From: a virus
Virus record (IMG/VR): IMGVR_UViG_3300031669_000287
Span: 1-20,851 of that record
DNA length: 20,851 nucleotides
Direction: 5' to 3' (one strand)
Within the stretch, counting starts at the first letter, position 1, and each line of letters begins with the position of its first letter. Position numbers and translations under genes: made by a program. A model generated the notes under the pieces. It saw only the letters and a list, made by a program, of their open reading frames with translations. It made no database searches and had not been told where the DNA came from. Of the stretch, positions 1 to 6,243 are shown piece after piece.

Positions 1-1
1 G

Positions 2-88
2 TCGCCGGAATTTCCGACGGCCGAATTCGTCGAAAATCAACTTCTTCAAATTCCGGAATTTTCAAATTCTACTATTATAAACACTTAA
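2..88 (+). CDS. C-terminal end of an upstream gene (partial)
   Basis: A reading frame that is open from the window edge ends at TAA (86-88), eleven bases before the next ATG. It gives 28 residues. Its codons (CTT, CAA, CCG, GAA, GTC, ATT) match the habits of the genes around it, whereas the other two frames look less coding-like. The order of genes suggests a structural or tail gene, but the fragment is too short to identify. Only the C-terminus is present, so nothing can be said about function. Confidence 0.5.
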   Translation, partial: SPEFPTAEFVENQLLQIPEFSNSTIINT

Positions 89-98
89 AAATAAAAAA

Positions 99-410
99 AT
101 GAATTGCACTTGTTTTCAAGATCTTGGTTGTTTTCTTCCAAACGATCCGATTGATTTCGGTTTCACGGCTTTTGAAGCCGGCGATTTTACTTTCGAAGTC
201 ACCTATCGCGGACGAACCGAAAGGATCGTCAAAACTTTCGCTTTGAACGAACCGATCGTTCTTCCTTATACTTTTGACGAAGTCGGCGAAATTCAAATAA
301 AAATTCAAATTCCTTCAACGATCGCGGTTCCGATTTCCGGATTCAATTATTTGACTTCGATCGGCGGCGGTTGTGTTTTTGTTCTTTCCGGCGCTTCGCC
401 TTCTTGTTAA
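99..410 (+). CDS. small beta-rich, cysteine-bearing phage protein, probably tail or virion associated
   Basis: The product is 103 residues. The N-terminus carries a Cys cluster (MNCTCFQDLGCF), the middle is rich in alternating hydrophobic and charged residues typical of beta strands, and the end has two more Cys (GGGCVF and a terminal SC). No signal peptide or membrane segment is visible. The ATG follows an A-rich leader (taaaaataaaaaaATG), typical of this genome. It lies between the end of another gene and a membrane-protein gene, at the 3' end of a transcript closed by the terminator at 846-882. The Cys-rich start recalls the large tail-tip protein at 17908, so a small accessory virion or tail protein is a reasonable inference. 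I cannot name a family. Confidence 0.75.
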   Translation: MNCTCFQDLGCFLPNDPIDFGFTAFEAGDFTFEVTYRGRTERIVKTFALNEPIVLPYTFDEVGEIQIKIQIPSTIAVPISGFNYLTSIGGGCVFVLSGASPSC

Positions 411-427
411 TCTTTTAAATTTGTAAA

Positions 428-835
428 ATGAAAAAATTCGGACTTTATCTTTTGGGCCTTTTAAGCGGTTTTTTGTTGTTCTTCTTCGTGAACGACTTCG
501 GAACCTATCAAAGCGCTGTAAATTCGATTATTTGCGGCTTATTTGCGGCTTTTGCTTCTTTCTTTCTTGACTTCACTTTTCGCGAAGGAAATATTTTCGC
601 TTTTTGGCTTCGCTTCTTGAATCGCTTCTTTTTCGAAAACAAGAAAAATCCGTTTCGGTTCCTTTATAAACCTTTAGGCGGTTGCACGATTTGCATGAAT
701 CAATATATTTCAATTCTTGTCTTCTTGTTGGCTTTTTGGAAACTTGATCTTTCTTTTTGGTTTTTGATTCCGTCTTCATTAGTTAGTCACGTTTCTTTGT
801 TTTTTATGCTTAAACACTTCGATTTAGAAGATTAA
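428..835 (+). CDS. multi-pass membrane protein with a CxxC motif; possible lysis or envelope protein
   Basis: The product is 135 residues, very rich in Phe and Leu. Hydrophobic stretches at about residues 4-22 and 28-48 and a longer one at about 93-127 suggest three or four membrane passes. A basic stretch (about 62-80) is followed by LGGCTICMNQ, with Cys at residues 86 and 89, placed so that the pair could face the inner side of the membrane. It is the last gene before a terminator at the end of a late-type transcript, a place where phages often keep holins or other lysis genes. No endolysin is visible in the window to support that reading. A holin-like role is inference only. Confidence 0.75.
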   Translation: MKKFGLYLLGLLSGFLLFFFVNDFGTYQSAVNSIICGLFAAFASFFLDFTFREGNIFAFWLRFLNRFFFENKKNPFRFLYKPLGGCTICMNQYISILVFLLAFWKLDLSFWFLIPSSLVSHVSLFFMLKHFDLED

Positions 836-845
836 TTTTGCAATT

Positions 846-882
846 CGGGCGCTTCTTTGCGTCTTTTTTGTTTTCTTTTTTG
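846..882 (+). terminator. intrinsic terminator closing the transcript that ends at 835
   Basis: A six-pair stem (847-852 with 859-864, four Watson-Crick and two G-U pairs) has a six-base loop and runs into a long T-rich tract (864-881, only one G and one C among the T's). It lies eleven bases after the stop codon of the membrane-protein gene and before a promoter, so it separates two transcription units. Confidence 0.65.
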
Positions 883-934
883 TCATGATTATTGAAATTA
901 TATTCTAAAAAGTATTGCGGAATCAAAAAAAGTC

Positions 935-961
935 TTTATATTGCGATATGTTTAACAATAA
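935..961 (+). promoter_or_regulatory. phage promoter, copy 1 (TATGTTTA -7-like box at 947-954)
   Basis: The block contains TTGCGATATGTTTAAC. TATGTTTA resembles the Bacteroidota -7 element TAnnTTTG. The same block with few changes recurs at 6689-6715, and in both places the TA of the box is exactly 28 bases before an ATG that begins ATGAAGACA. I see no convincing -33 TTTG at normal spacing here, so the conserved TTGCGA just upstream may take its place. It sits between a terminator and a single-gene unit. Confidence 0.65.
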
Positions 962-974
962 AAAAACCAACAAA

Positions 975-1901
975 ATGAAGACAATCACAATTCAAAGCGC
1001 TGATTCTCAACAAGTTAGCGAAAAAGGCCGCGAAGATTATACGGTGACAATTAACGGAAAAAATATCGAAAACTTCGACAAATTTGAAGCGTCGCTTTAT
1101 TATTTGACAAAAATGATCAACGGCGGAAACGGAAGATCAATCGCTTCGCAATCGAAAACAATGTCAAAACACTTTTCGAAAGAATTTCTTCAAAAAATGA
1201 TCGTTCACCCGGTTTGTATTGCAAGCGAAAAATTTCGCGCGGTTCAAGCGATTTTGAATCACTACAAAAAAGAAGACGAAAAAGAAGCGATTGAAAATCA
1301 CGTTGAAAACATGAAACCGATTCTTTCGGAAATTTTGACAATTTGTCGAAACAAAGTGATCGAAAGATTCGCGCCAACAAGAAAAGCGCTTGAAGACGCG
1401 GTTCAAGCAATCACCGAAATAATGAACAAAGAAAATCTTCCGGTTCGCGGTCTTTCAAAATTTACCGGAAACGTTGTTTTGACTAACGAAGTAAATGATA
1501 AAATTAAGGCTTTTGTAGAAAAAAAATTTGACGTTGACTTGAACGAAAGGTTTTCGACTTACGATCGAAGAAAAGAAGCGCAAGATCAAGCGAATCAATT
1601 CGATTATAATGTTTATCGTTGTTTTCGTTATGGAACCGAAAACGAAATTTCAGAAATGGAAAATCAAAAAGTTGAAACGGAAACTTTTAAACTTTTGACA
1701 AACCTTGCGAAATATTGTCCTTTAGGAACCGACGAAGTAAAGATCAATAAGATCGATAAGGGCGCGAAAGGATTTGAAATCAACGCGGATCTTTATTCAA
1801 AGGGCGAATTCTTGAACGAAATATATACGAACGCCCATTCGGCCGGCGGATATAATATTCAAAGTTTTCATTTCAGATATAAAACAACCGTAAAAAAATA
1901 A
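975..1901 (+). CDS. 308-residue protein of unknown function, single-gene transcript
   Basis: I chose the ATG at 975 (MKTITIQ), 28 bases after the promoter box. An in-frame TTG at 915 would lie upstream of and within the promoter, so it is unlikely. The product is mostly hydrophilic and helical. The N-terminal part (residues about 20-45, YTVTINGKNIENFDKFEASL) looks like a small beta unit, followed by long helices (about 85-165), a basic and aromatic middle (about 190-230) and a C-terminal part that ends FHFRYKTTVKK. There are no membrane segments or catalytic motifs I recognise. It has its own promoter and its own terminator (1911-1941) and comes first in the early-type region, which suggests a strongly or early expressed gene, perhaps a host-interaction or DNA-associated protein. 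That is inference. Confidence 0.85.
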   Translation: MKTITIQSADSQQVSEKGREDYTVTINGKNIENFDKFEASLYYLTKMINGGNGRSIASQSKTMSKHFSKEFLQKMIVHPVCIASEKFRAVQAILNHYKKEDEKEAIENHVENMKPILSEILTICRNKVIERFAPTRKALEDAVQAITEIMNKENLPVRGLSKFTGNVVLTNEVNDKIKAFVEKKFDVDLNERFSTYDRRKEAQDQANQFDYNVYRCFRYGTENEISEMENQKVETETFKLLTNLAKYCPLGTDEVKINKIDKGAKGFEINADLYSKGEFLNEIYTNAHSAGGYNIQSFHFRYKTTVKK

Positions 1902-1910
1902 ATATACAAC

Positions 1911-1947
1911 GAAGGCCGGTCAAATCACTTCGCCGGCCTTCTTGTTC
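1911..1947 (+). terminator. strong hairpin terminator after the 308-residue gene
   Basis: A perfect nine-pair GC-rich stem, GAAGGCCGG (1911-1919) with CCGGCCTTC (1933-1941), has a 13-base loop and is followed by TTGTTC. It starts ten bases after the stop codon. The T tract is short, so some read-through into the recombination genes downstream is possible, which could act as a level control. Confidence 0.7.
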
Positions 1948-1970
1948 AAACCCAAAATCGAAAAGGAAAA

Positions 1971-2285
1971 ATGAACATTCACAAAAATATCAAATTTTCA
2001 ACGGTTGACGGCCGAAAAATTGAAGAAATCGAAGAAATCACCGTCAAAGAATTTCAAATCGGCGATATTTGGCCGGATTTGATCGAACAAGAACGTCAAT
2101 TCATTATATATCAATTGACGATTTTTTTCATTCGTTTTCCGTCCGTCGGCGAAGTCAAAAACTTTCCGTTGAATCAACTTGAAGAAATATTCAAAATGTC
2201 TTTGATCAATTATTCTTCAAATTTGGGCGAAATGCTTTATAAATTAATATTAATAAAAATTACAAATCAAAAATCAAAATCATGA
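1971..2285 (+). CDS. hypothetical protein, 104 residues
   Basis: The ATG at 1971 follows a leader with the recurring motif AAAATCGAAAA (1954-1964). The product starts with a short charged segment, then EEITVKEFQIGDIWPDL, then a hydrophobic stretch (about residues 43-57, FIIYQLTIFFIRFP), and ends with a basic tail (about 92-104). The stretch with bulky residues could be a buried helix and is too short and polar at the edges to be a sure membrane segment. The stop TGA overlaps the next ATG by four bases (ATGA), so the two genes are translationally coupled. It lies at the head of the recombination block. No family recognised. Confidence 0.7.
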   Translation: MNIHKNIKFSTVDGRKIEEIEEITVKEFQIGDIWPDLIEQERQFIIYQLTIFFIRFPSVGEVKNFPLNQLEEIFKMSLINYSSNLGEMLYKLILIKITNQKSKS

Positions 2286-2752
2286 AAAATCAAAATCCTA
2301 TTGAAGTGATTCAAGGAACACTTTCAAAAAAAGAAATCGAAGATCTTTCGACAAAGATCGCCGCCGGCGTTGACGCCGGAATTGAAGAACCGCTTGACCT
2401 TGTGATCAAGATTGAATTCTTGACGAAAACGCTTCAAGCCGCGAAGAAAAAGATCCTTTCTTCATGTATTGACGAAGCGGCGAAATATCACCCGGAAACG
2501 GCTTCAATTCGCGGCGTAAAGATCAAAACAAAAGAAGCCGGCGTGAAATACGATTATTCAAATACTCCGGTTTGGAACGATACAAACGACGAAATCGTTC
2601 AAATGATTCTTCAACAAAAAGAACTTGAAGCGCGCTTGAAGACGGTCAAAGGAAAAGAAACAATTCTTCACCCGGAAACCGGCGAATTGATCGAACTTTT
2701 TCAACCGATTAAAAAATCAACAACGACGATCGAAATTTCTTTTCCGAAATAA
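2282..2752 (+). CDS. helical protein encoded just before recT, 156 residues
   Basis: The product has a long helical N-terminal two-thirds (residues about 12-65, with EFLTKTLQAAKKKILSSCIDEAAK suggesting a coiled coil) and a C-terminal part with a short beta-like motif (GVKIKTKEAGVKYDYS, then a Thr/Ile-rich end). Small helical proteins of this kind are common beside recT genes in Bacteroidota phages, but I cannot assign a function. A host-nuclease inhibitor or a RecT partner are possibilities from position only. It shares an ATGA overlap with the gene before it and is 44 bases from recT, whose leader holds the AAAATCGAAAA motif. No nuclease motif is visible. Confidence 0.8.
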   Translation: MKNQNPIEVIQGTLSKKEIEDLSTKIAAGVDAGIEEPLDLVIKIEFLTKTLQAAKKKILSSCIDEAAKYHPETASIRGVKIKTKEAGVKYDYSNTPVWNDTNDEIVQMILQQKELEARLKTVKGKETILHPETGELIELFQPIKKSTTTIEISFPK

Positions 2753-2796
2753 AAATCATTAAATTTGTCAAATAATTCAAAACAAAATCGAAAATC

Positions 2797-3813
2797 ATGA
2801 AACAAGAAATCACAAATCAAACGAACAACGTAAACGCGGAAACGTTGAAAAAATATCTTCGCGCGGCGAATCTTGTCGGACATTTGACCGACGTTGAAGT
2901 CGATCAATTTATTCAAATTTCAACGGCCTTCGGCTTGAATCCTTTCAAGCGTGAAATATACGCTTCTAAATACGGAAGCAATTTTTCAATTGTGGTCGGT
3001 TATGAAACATATATCAAGCGCGCCGAAAGATCCGGTTTGTTGGCCGGTTGGAAAGTTACGACGGCCGGATCTGTAAACTTTAAAAATCCGGATCAAAGCG
3101 ACTTGAAAGCAATTATCACAATTCACCGGAAAGATTTCAAATTTGAATTCGTTCATGAAGTTTATTTTTCGGAATATTGCCAAAGAACAAAAGCCGGCGA
3201 CCTAACTTCGTTTTGGCGCGGAAAGCCGGTCACAATGATCAAAAAAGTTGCAATGTCACAAGGCTTCCGATTGTGTTTTTCTGACGAATTAGGCGGCCTA
3301 CCTTATACAAAAGAAGAAATCGGAAACGAAACGATCGACACGACGGCGACGGTAATTGAAGAAAACCCGGAAGAAATTATTCATTCGATTGACGATCAAT
3401 TCAAAGAAGCCGAAAAAATGATTGTTCAAGCAAAAGATCGCGAAGCAATCGTCAAAATTTGGAAAGGCTTTCCGGATCTTCAAAAAGAAGAAGATTTCAT
3501 TAAATTAGTAAAGGGCGAAAATGATCGTTTAATCAACGAAAAAAAGAATCTAATACAAGAAGCCGCCGAAGAATTAAAAGGCCCGGAAACGGAAGAAATA
3601 GACGTTCAAATCGTCGAAGGCGAAACGATTCAACTATCAACGCCGCGAATGTTTGTCAATTCCGTTCAATACGACGCAAAAGAAGCGATCTTCTTTATTA
3701 AAGAAATGAAAGACGAATCCGAAATCTTTGACTTTGTTCAAGAAGATAAAAGAACAACGGTCAACGAAACGGCAAAGCAAAGAATCGAAGAAATAACAAA
3801 CGACAAAAATTGA
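2797..3813 (+). CDS. recT: RecT/Bet-family single-strand annealing recombinase
   Basis: The product is 338 residues. Residues about 20-180 carry the signature stretches of the phage recombination protein Bet/RecT family: GLNPFKREIYASKYG, then FSIVVGYETYIKRAERSGL, then WRGKPVTMIKKVAMSQGFR and DELGGLPYTKEE. These proteins coat single-stranded DNA, anneal complementary strands and act in phage recombination-linked replication. Residues about 185-338 form an acidic, Glu- and Lys-rich helical extension with no recognised domain, which may contact SSB or a nuclease. The start ATG follows tcgaaaatcATG. Its stop overlaps an in-frame TTG of the next gene, but the likely next start is six bases further on. 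No exonuclease partner is visible in the window. Family assignment is firm and the role is known for the family. Confidence 0.95.
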   Translation: MKQEITNQTNNVNAETLKKYLRAANLVGHLTDVEVDQFIQISTAFGLNPFKREIYASKYGSNFSIVVGYETYIKRAERSGLLAGWKVTTAGSVNFKNPDQSDLKAIITIHRKDFKFEFVHEVYFSEYCQRTKAGDLTSFWRGKPVTMIKKVAMSQGFRLCFSDELGGLPYTKEEIGNETIDTTATVIEENPEEIIHSIDDQFKEAEKMIVQAKDREAIVKIWKGFPDLQKEEDFIKLVKGENDRLINEKKNLIQEAAEELKGPETEEIDVQIVEGETIQLSTPRMFVNSVQYDAKEAIFFIKEMKDESEIFDFVQEDKRTTVNETAKQRIEEITNDKN

Positions 3814-3818
3814 AAATC

Positions 3819-4214
3819 ATGAAAACGACATTATTGAAAAAAAGAATAATTGAAAAATTCGGATCGATCAACGCTTTTGCAAATCACCGAAAACAAGAAT
3901 TGAATTCTTGGACTATTATTCGCGCTTTAGACGGAACAATAAAAAAAGATCAAGAAGAACTTTTGAAAGTGATCAAAGACGGAATTCAAGTCTTGAACCC
4001 CGAAAAAGAAATCAAGACGGACACGCGCGAATTCATTCGAAGAACGATTTTGACCGAATTTTCAAGTTTTGCCGAATTCAATCGACAATTTCCGGAATTT
4101 TCGAAATCGTTTTTGTCGAACCTTATAAACGGAAAGAAAAAGATCCTTGACAAACGATCGCGAAGGCTTTTAAATGTCTGTTTTAATCTTTACGCAAAAA
4201 ACCCGGCAAAATGA
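3819..4214 (+). CDS. small protein with two similar HTH-like halves
   Basis: The ATG at 3819 is preferred over a TTG at 3810 that overlaps the recT stop. The product is 131 residues. Residues about 10-40 (IIEKFGSINAFANH to IIRALDGT) and about 77-106 (ILTEFSSFAEFNRQ to LSNLINGK) align at an offset of 66-67. Both have the pattern hydrophobic-hydrophobic-x-x-F-x-S-hydrophobic-x-x-F followed by a second helix and a small-residue-Gly turn, as in Cro/XRE-type helix-turn-helix units. A duplicated DNA-binding domain is the best reading. It shares an ATGA overlap (4211-4214) with the DUF1376 gene, so it may control or assist replication. The HTH call is by eye and moderate. Confidence 0.75.
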   Translation: MKTTLLKKRIIEKFGSINAFANHRKQELNSWTIIRALDGTIKKDQEELLKVIKDGIQVLNPEKEIKTDTREFIRRTILTEFSSFAEFNRQFPEFSKSFLSNLINGKKKILDKRSRRLLNVCFNLYAKNPAK

Positions 4215-4999
4215 AAAAGAATTCAAGAAACAAGGCGCCGGCCTTTCAGTTTTACGCGGCCGATTGGTTGACCGATACTTCGCTTCGATTGGTTTCGGCC
4301 GAAGCGCGCGGCGTTTGGATTGATCTTCTTTGTCATGCTTTTTTGTCGCCGGATCCGGGTTTTTTGATTGTCGCCGGTCAAATTTTAGACGAAAAAGGAA
4401 TTCGAACGCTTTCCGGATTGACGCCGAAAAGATTCAAAAAAGTCTTTCATGAATTGACGTCTTTCGGAATCATTAAACAAGACGCCGCCGGAAGGTTTTA
4501 TTCGAAAAGAATGACCGAAGACGCCCAACTTTCAAGGATAAGACGCGAAGCCGGATCAAAAGGCGGAAACCCTAATTTGATTAAAAAGGTTGCAATTTTG
4601 GATAAGCAAACCGACAACCAAAATCAAACCCCTTCTTCTTCTTCTTCTTCTTCTTCTTCAATTTCTATAATTAAAAAAAAATATATAAAAAAAGAAGAAT
4701 TTATTTTTGATCATGTTTTTCAAAAATACATTGAAGAAAATTGTCCGCGAATTGGATCTTTAAAAACTCAATTGACGCCGGAATTTTGCAAACGTCTTGA
4801 AAAAGAATTTGACATTGAAGAAGTGATCATGATTTTTGATCAAATGGAAAATTTTAGTAAATTAAACAAAAATTATTCGTCGGTATATTTGACCGCGAAA
4901 AATTGGTTGATAAAAAGAAAAGAAAATGAAAAAGATATTGAAAAACGAAATTCAAAAAACACAAAACCAACTTTCGAAGACAAACTTCGCGATTTCTAA
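4211..4999 (+). CDS. DUF1376-family replication-associated protein with a poly-serine linker
   Basis: The product is 262 residues. Residues about 8-110 match the DUF1376/YdaU type: PAFQFYAADWLTDTSLRLVS, EARGVWIDLLCHAF, then a winged-helix-like part ending in SKRMTEDAQLSRIRREAGSK and GGNPN. Members are encoded beside replication genes in phages and are thought to act as replication initiator or loader proteins. A linker with nine serines in a row (about residues 142-150), made by a TTC repeat, is followed by a basic stretch and a second helical domain (about 165-245). The poly-Ser tract and two A runs (4673-4681, 4687-4693) are places where slippage could truncate the protein. The 3' end overlaps the next gene by 74 bases in another frame. 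Confidence 0.85.
   Translation: MKKNSRNKAPAFQFYAADWLTDTSLRLVSAEARGVWIDLLCHAFLSPDPGFLIVAGQILDEKGIRTLSGLTPKRFKKVFHELTSFGIIKQDAAGRFYSKRMTEDAQLSRIRREAGSKGGNPNLIKKVAILDKQTDNQNQTPSSSSSSSSSISIIKKKYIKKEEFIFDHVFQKYIEENCPRIGSLKTQLTPEFCKRLEKEFDIEEVIMIFDQMENFSKLNKNYSSVYLTAKNWLIKRKENEKDIEKRNSKNTKPTFEDKLRDF
4633..4659 (+). repeat. (TTC)9 microsatellite inside the DUF1376-type gene
   Basis: Nine perfect TTC units lie in frame so that they are read as eight TCT codons plus one TCA, giving the serine linker. Changes in unit number would keep the frame and alter only linker length. Confidence 0.95.
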
Positions 5000-5792
5000 A
5001 AGGGACGAAATAAAAAAATCAATTCGAACCGATTTGAAAATTCGTGACATTGAAAGCGTTGAACCTATCAAACAAGCGCTTCGATATATTTTCGCCCTTG
5101 TAGGTTTAAGAACGGAACAAATTCCGGGCGACATTGAAAAGATTGTTTTAATAAACTTTATAAAAGATAACTTGAAAAATCATTCACCGGAAGAAATAAA
5201 ACTTTCTTTTGAAGTTGCCGTCAAAGGTGACTTCAAAACCGAATTGAATCACTACGGACACTTTTCCGCCCTTTATTTGTCACGCGTCTTCAACGATTAT
5301 CTTGATCACCGTCGGCAAATTGTCGCGGAAATGCAACGCGAAGACGCGGCCAAAGAATTGAAAGATCGCGAAGAATATAACAAACGGCCGGAAGTGATCG
5401 AAAAACACAACAAAAATTTCGATCACGGTCTTTTGACCGACTTTTTTAATCAATACAAAGAAAACGGATCAATCGACTTTGAATTGTTTCCGGTTTCAAT
5501 TGTTTTCAAAACTTTAAAAGAAAGACACGGATTTTTCAAGGATCTTTCAAAAGAAGAAATTCAAAAAATCACAACCGACGCCGAAAAAAGAACCGATTCC
5601 GAAATCAATCACCGACTTCATAAATTTGGATCGAAAGACGACAACGAATTTCGAAAAGTAATGAAGGAACAAGAATCGGCGACAATGAAGCGAAAAGACT
5701 TTCTTCGAAGGAATCAAAGAAAGATCGCGATCGAAAATCTTTTTGAAAGAATTATTCAAGAAAAAAAAGAATTAAAAGACTTCTTCAAATGA
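4926..5792 (+). CDS. helical protein, probable replisome-associated partner of the DUF1376 protein
   Basis: The product is 288 residues, all helical in character and highly charged. Residues about 47-130 (ALRYIFALVGLRTEQIPGD, then KLSFEVAVKGDF and HYGHFSALYLSRVFNDYLDHRR) form the most conserved-looking domain. I know this type from Bacteroidota phages and elements, next to DUF1376-type genes. The C-terminal half has long Lys/Glu helices (about 215-288). The ATG at 4926 is the only ATG near the 5' end of the frame, so a 74-base overlap with the previous gene is needed unless a non-ATG start is used. The stop overlaps the next ATG by four bases. A helicase-loader or replisome-organiser role is inferred from neighbours only. 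Confidence 0.8.
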   Translation: MKKILKNEIQKTQNQLSKTNFAISKRDEIKKSIRTDLKIRDIESVEPIKQALRYIFALVGLRTEQIPGDIEKIVLINFIKDNLKNHSPEEIKLSFEVAVKGDFKTELNHYGHFSALYLSRVFNDYLDHRRQIVAEMQREDAAKELKDREEYNKRPEVIEKHNKNFDHGLLTDFFNQYKENGSIDFELFPVSIVFKTLKERHGFFKDLSKEEIQKITTDAEKRTDSEINHRLHKFGSKDDNEFRKVMKEQESATMKRKDFLRRNQRKIAIENLFERIIQEKKELKDFFK

Positions 5793-5980
5793 AAAGATTC
5801 GCTTTAATTCATAAACTTGAAGACGGATTTTTTCCGAATTACGGAAATATTGAAGTTTTAGCGATTGACGCCGATTCCGCCGCTTATATTTTCGGAATCA
5901 TGATCGAAGAACTTTCCGTTTTCGGAATGTTTGAAATTTACGAACCGATTGAATTTGAATCATTAAATAATGAAAATTAA
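5789..5980 (+). CDS. hypothetical small acidic protein, 63 residues
   Basis: It starts in an ATGA overlap with the gene before it, which argues for real, coupled translation. The product is acidic, with FALIHKLEDGFFPNYGNIEVLAIDADSA forming a likely beta-beta-alpha unit and an acidic, Asn-rich tail. No motif recognised. It lies in the replication block, five bases before the next start. Confidence 0.7.
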   Translation: MKRFALIHKLEDGFFPNYGNIEVLAIDADSAAYIFGIMIEELSVFGMFEIYEPIEFESLNNEN

Positions 5981-5985
5981 AAAAA

Positions 5986-6195
5986 ATGAATAAAAAACTA
6001 AACGCAAGCGCGGCCGTCGCTTTTTTATTGAAAAATGAATTTGAACGCTTTTCCGGCGCTTGGAACAAACTAAACGAAGGAAAAGAAAAAGAAGATCAAA
6101 AAATAAAACCAACTTTTGACGAATGGTTGATCGCGATCAATGTCGTCGAAGAAGAATCGAAAATTATAAAACCGAACGGATTGTTCGGAAAATAG
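5986..6195 (+). CDS. hypothetical small protein, 69 residues
   Basis: The start follows an A-rich leader (ttaaaaaaATG). The product is charged and helical: NASAAVAFLLKNEFERFSGAWNKLNEGKEKE, then TFDEWLIAINVVEEE and a C-terminal GLFGK. The FDEWL segment looks like a short protein-binding helix, but I recognise no family. It sits between replication genes and ssb and ends just before a hairpin at 6202-6225. Confidence 0.65.
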   Translation: MNKKLNASAAVAFLLKNEFERFSGAWNKLNEGKEKEDQKIKPTFDEWLIAINVVEEESKIIKPNGLFGK

Positions 6196-6201
6196 ACGGA
6201 A

Positions 6202-6225
6202 GCGATCACCGGCAAAATTGATCGC
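6202..6225 (+). promoter_or_regulatory. hairpin in the leader of ssb
   Basis: A perfect seven-pair inverted repeat, GCGATCA (6202-6208) and TGATCGC (6219-6225), has a ten-base loop. It is followed by A-rich DNA, not T's, so it would not terminate rightward transcription. Leftward, the A run reads as T's, but no leftward gene is evident. It lies 18 bases before the ssb ATG and could be an RNA structure or protein site that limits ssb expression. Function is a guess. Confidence 0.4.
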
Positions 6226-6243
6226 AAATAAAAAAAAGTAAAA

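Noticed and set aside
75-308. A 77-codon minus-strand frame at the left edge
   Set aside because: It lies wholly opposite a plus-strand gene with normal codon use and has no leader or neighbours on its strand.
915-974. TTG start giving a 20-residue extension of the gene at 975
   Set aside because: The extension would cover the promoter box at 947-954, and the second promoter copy has the same spacing to the ATG I chose.
3908-4150. 80-codon plus-strand frame inside the HTH-like gene
   Set aside because: It is a shadow of the real gene, with Arg-rich composition and codon use unlike the other genes.
4633-4659. TTC repeat considered as a CRISPR or regulatory repeat array
   Set aside because: It is a simple triplet microsatellite in frame within a gene, with no spacers.
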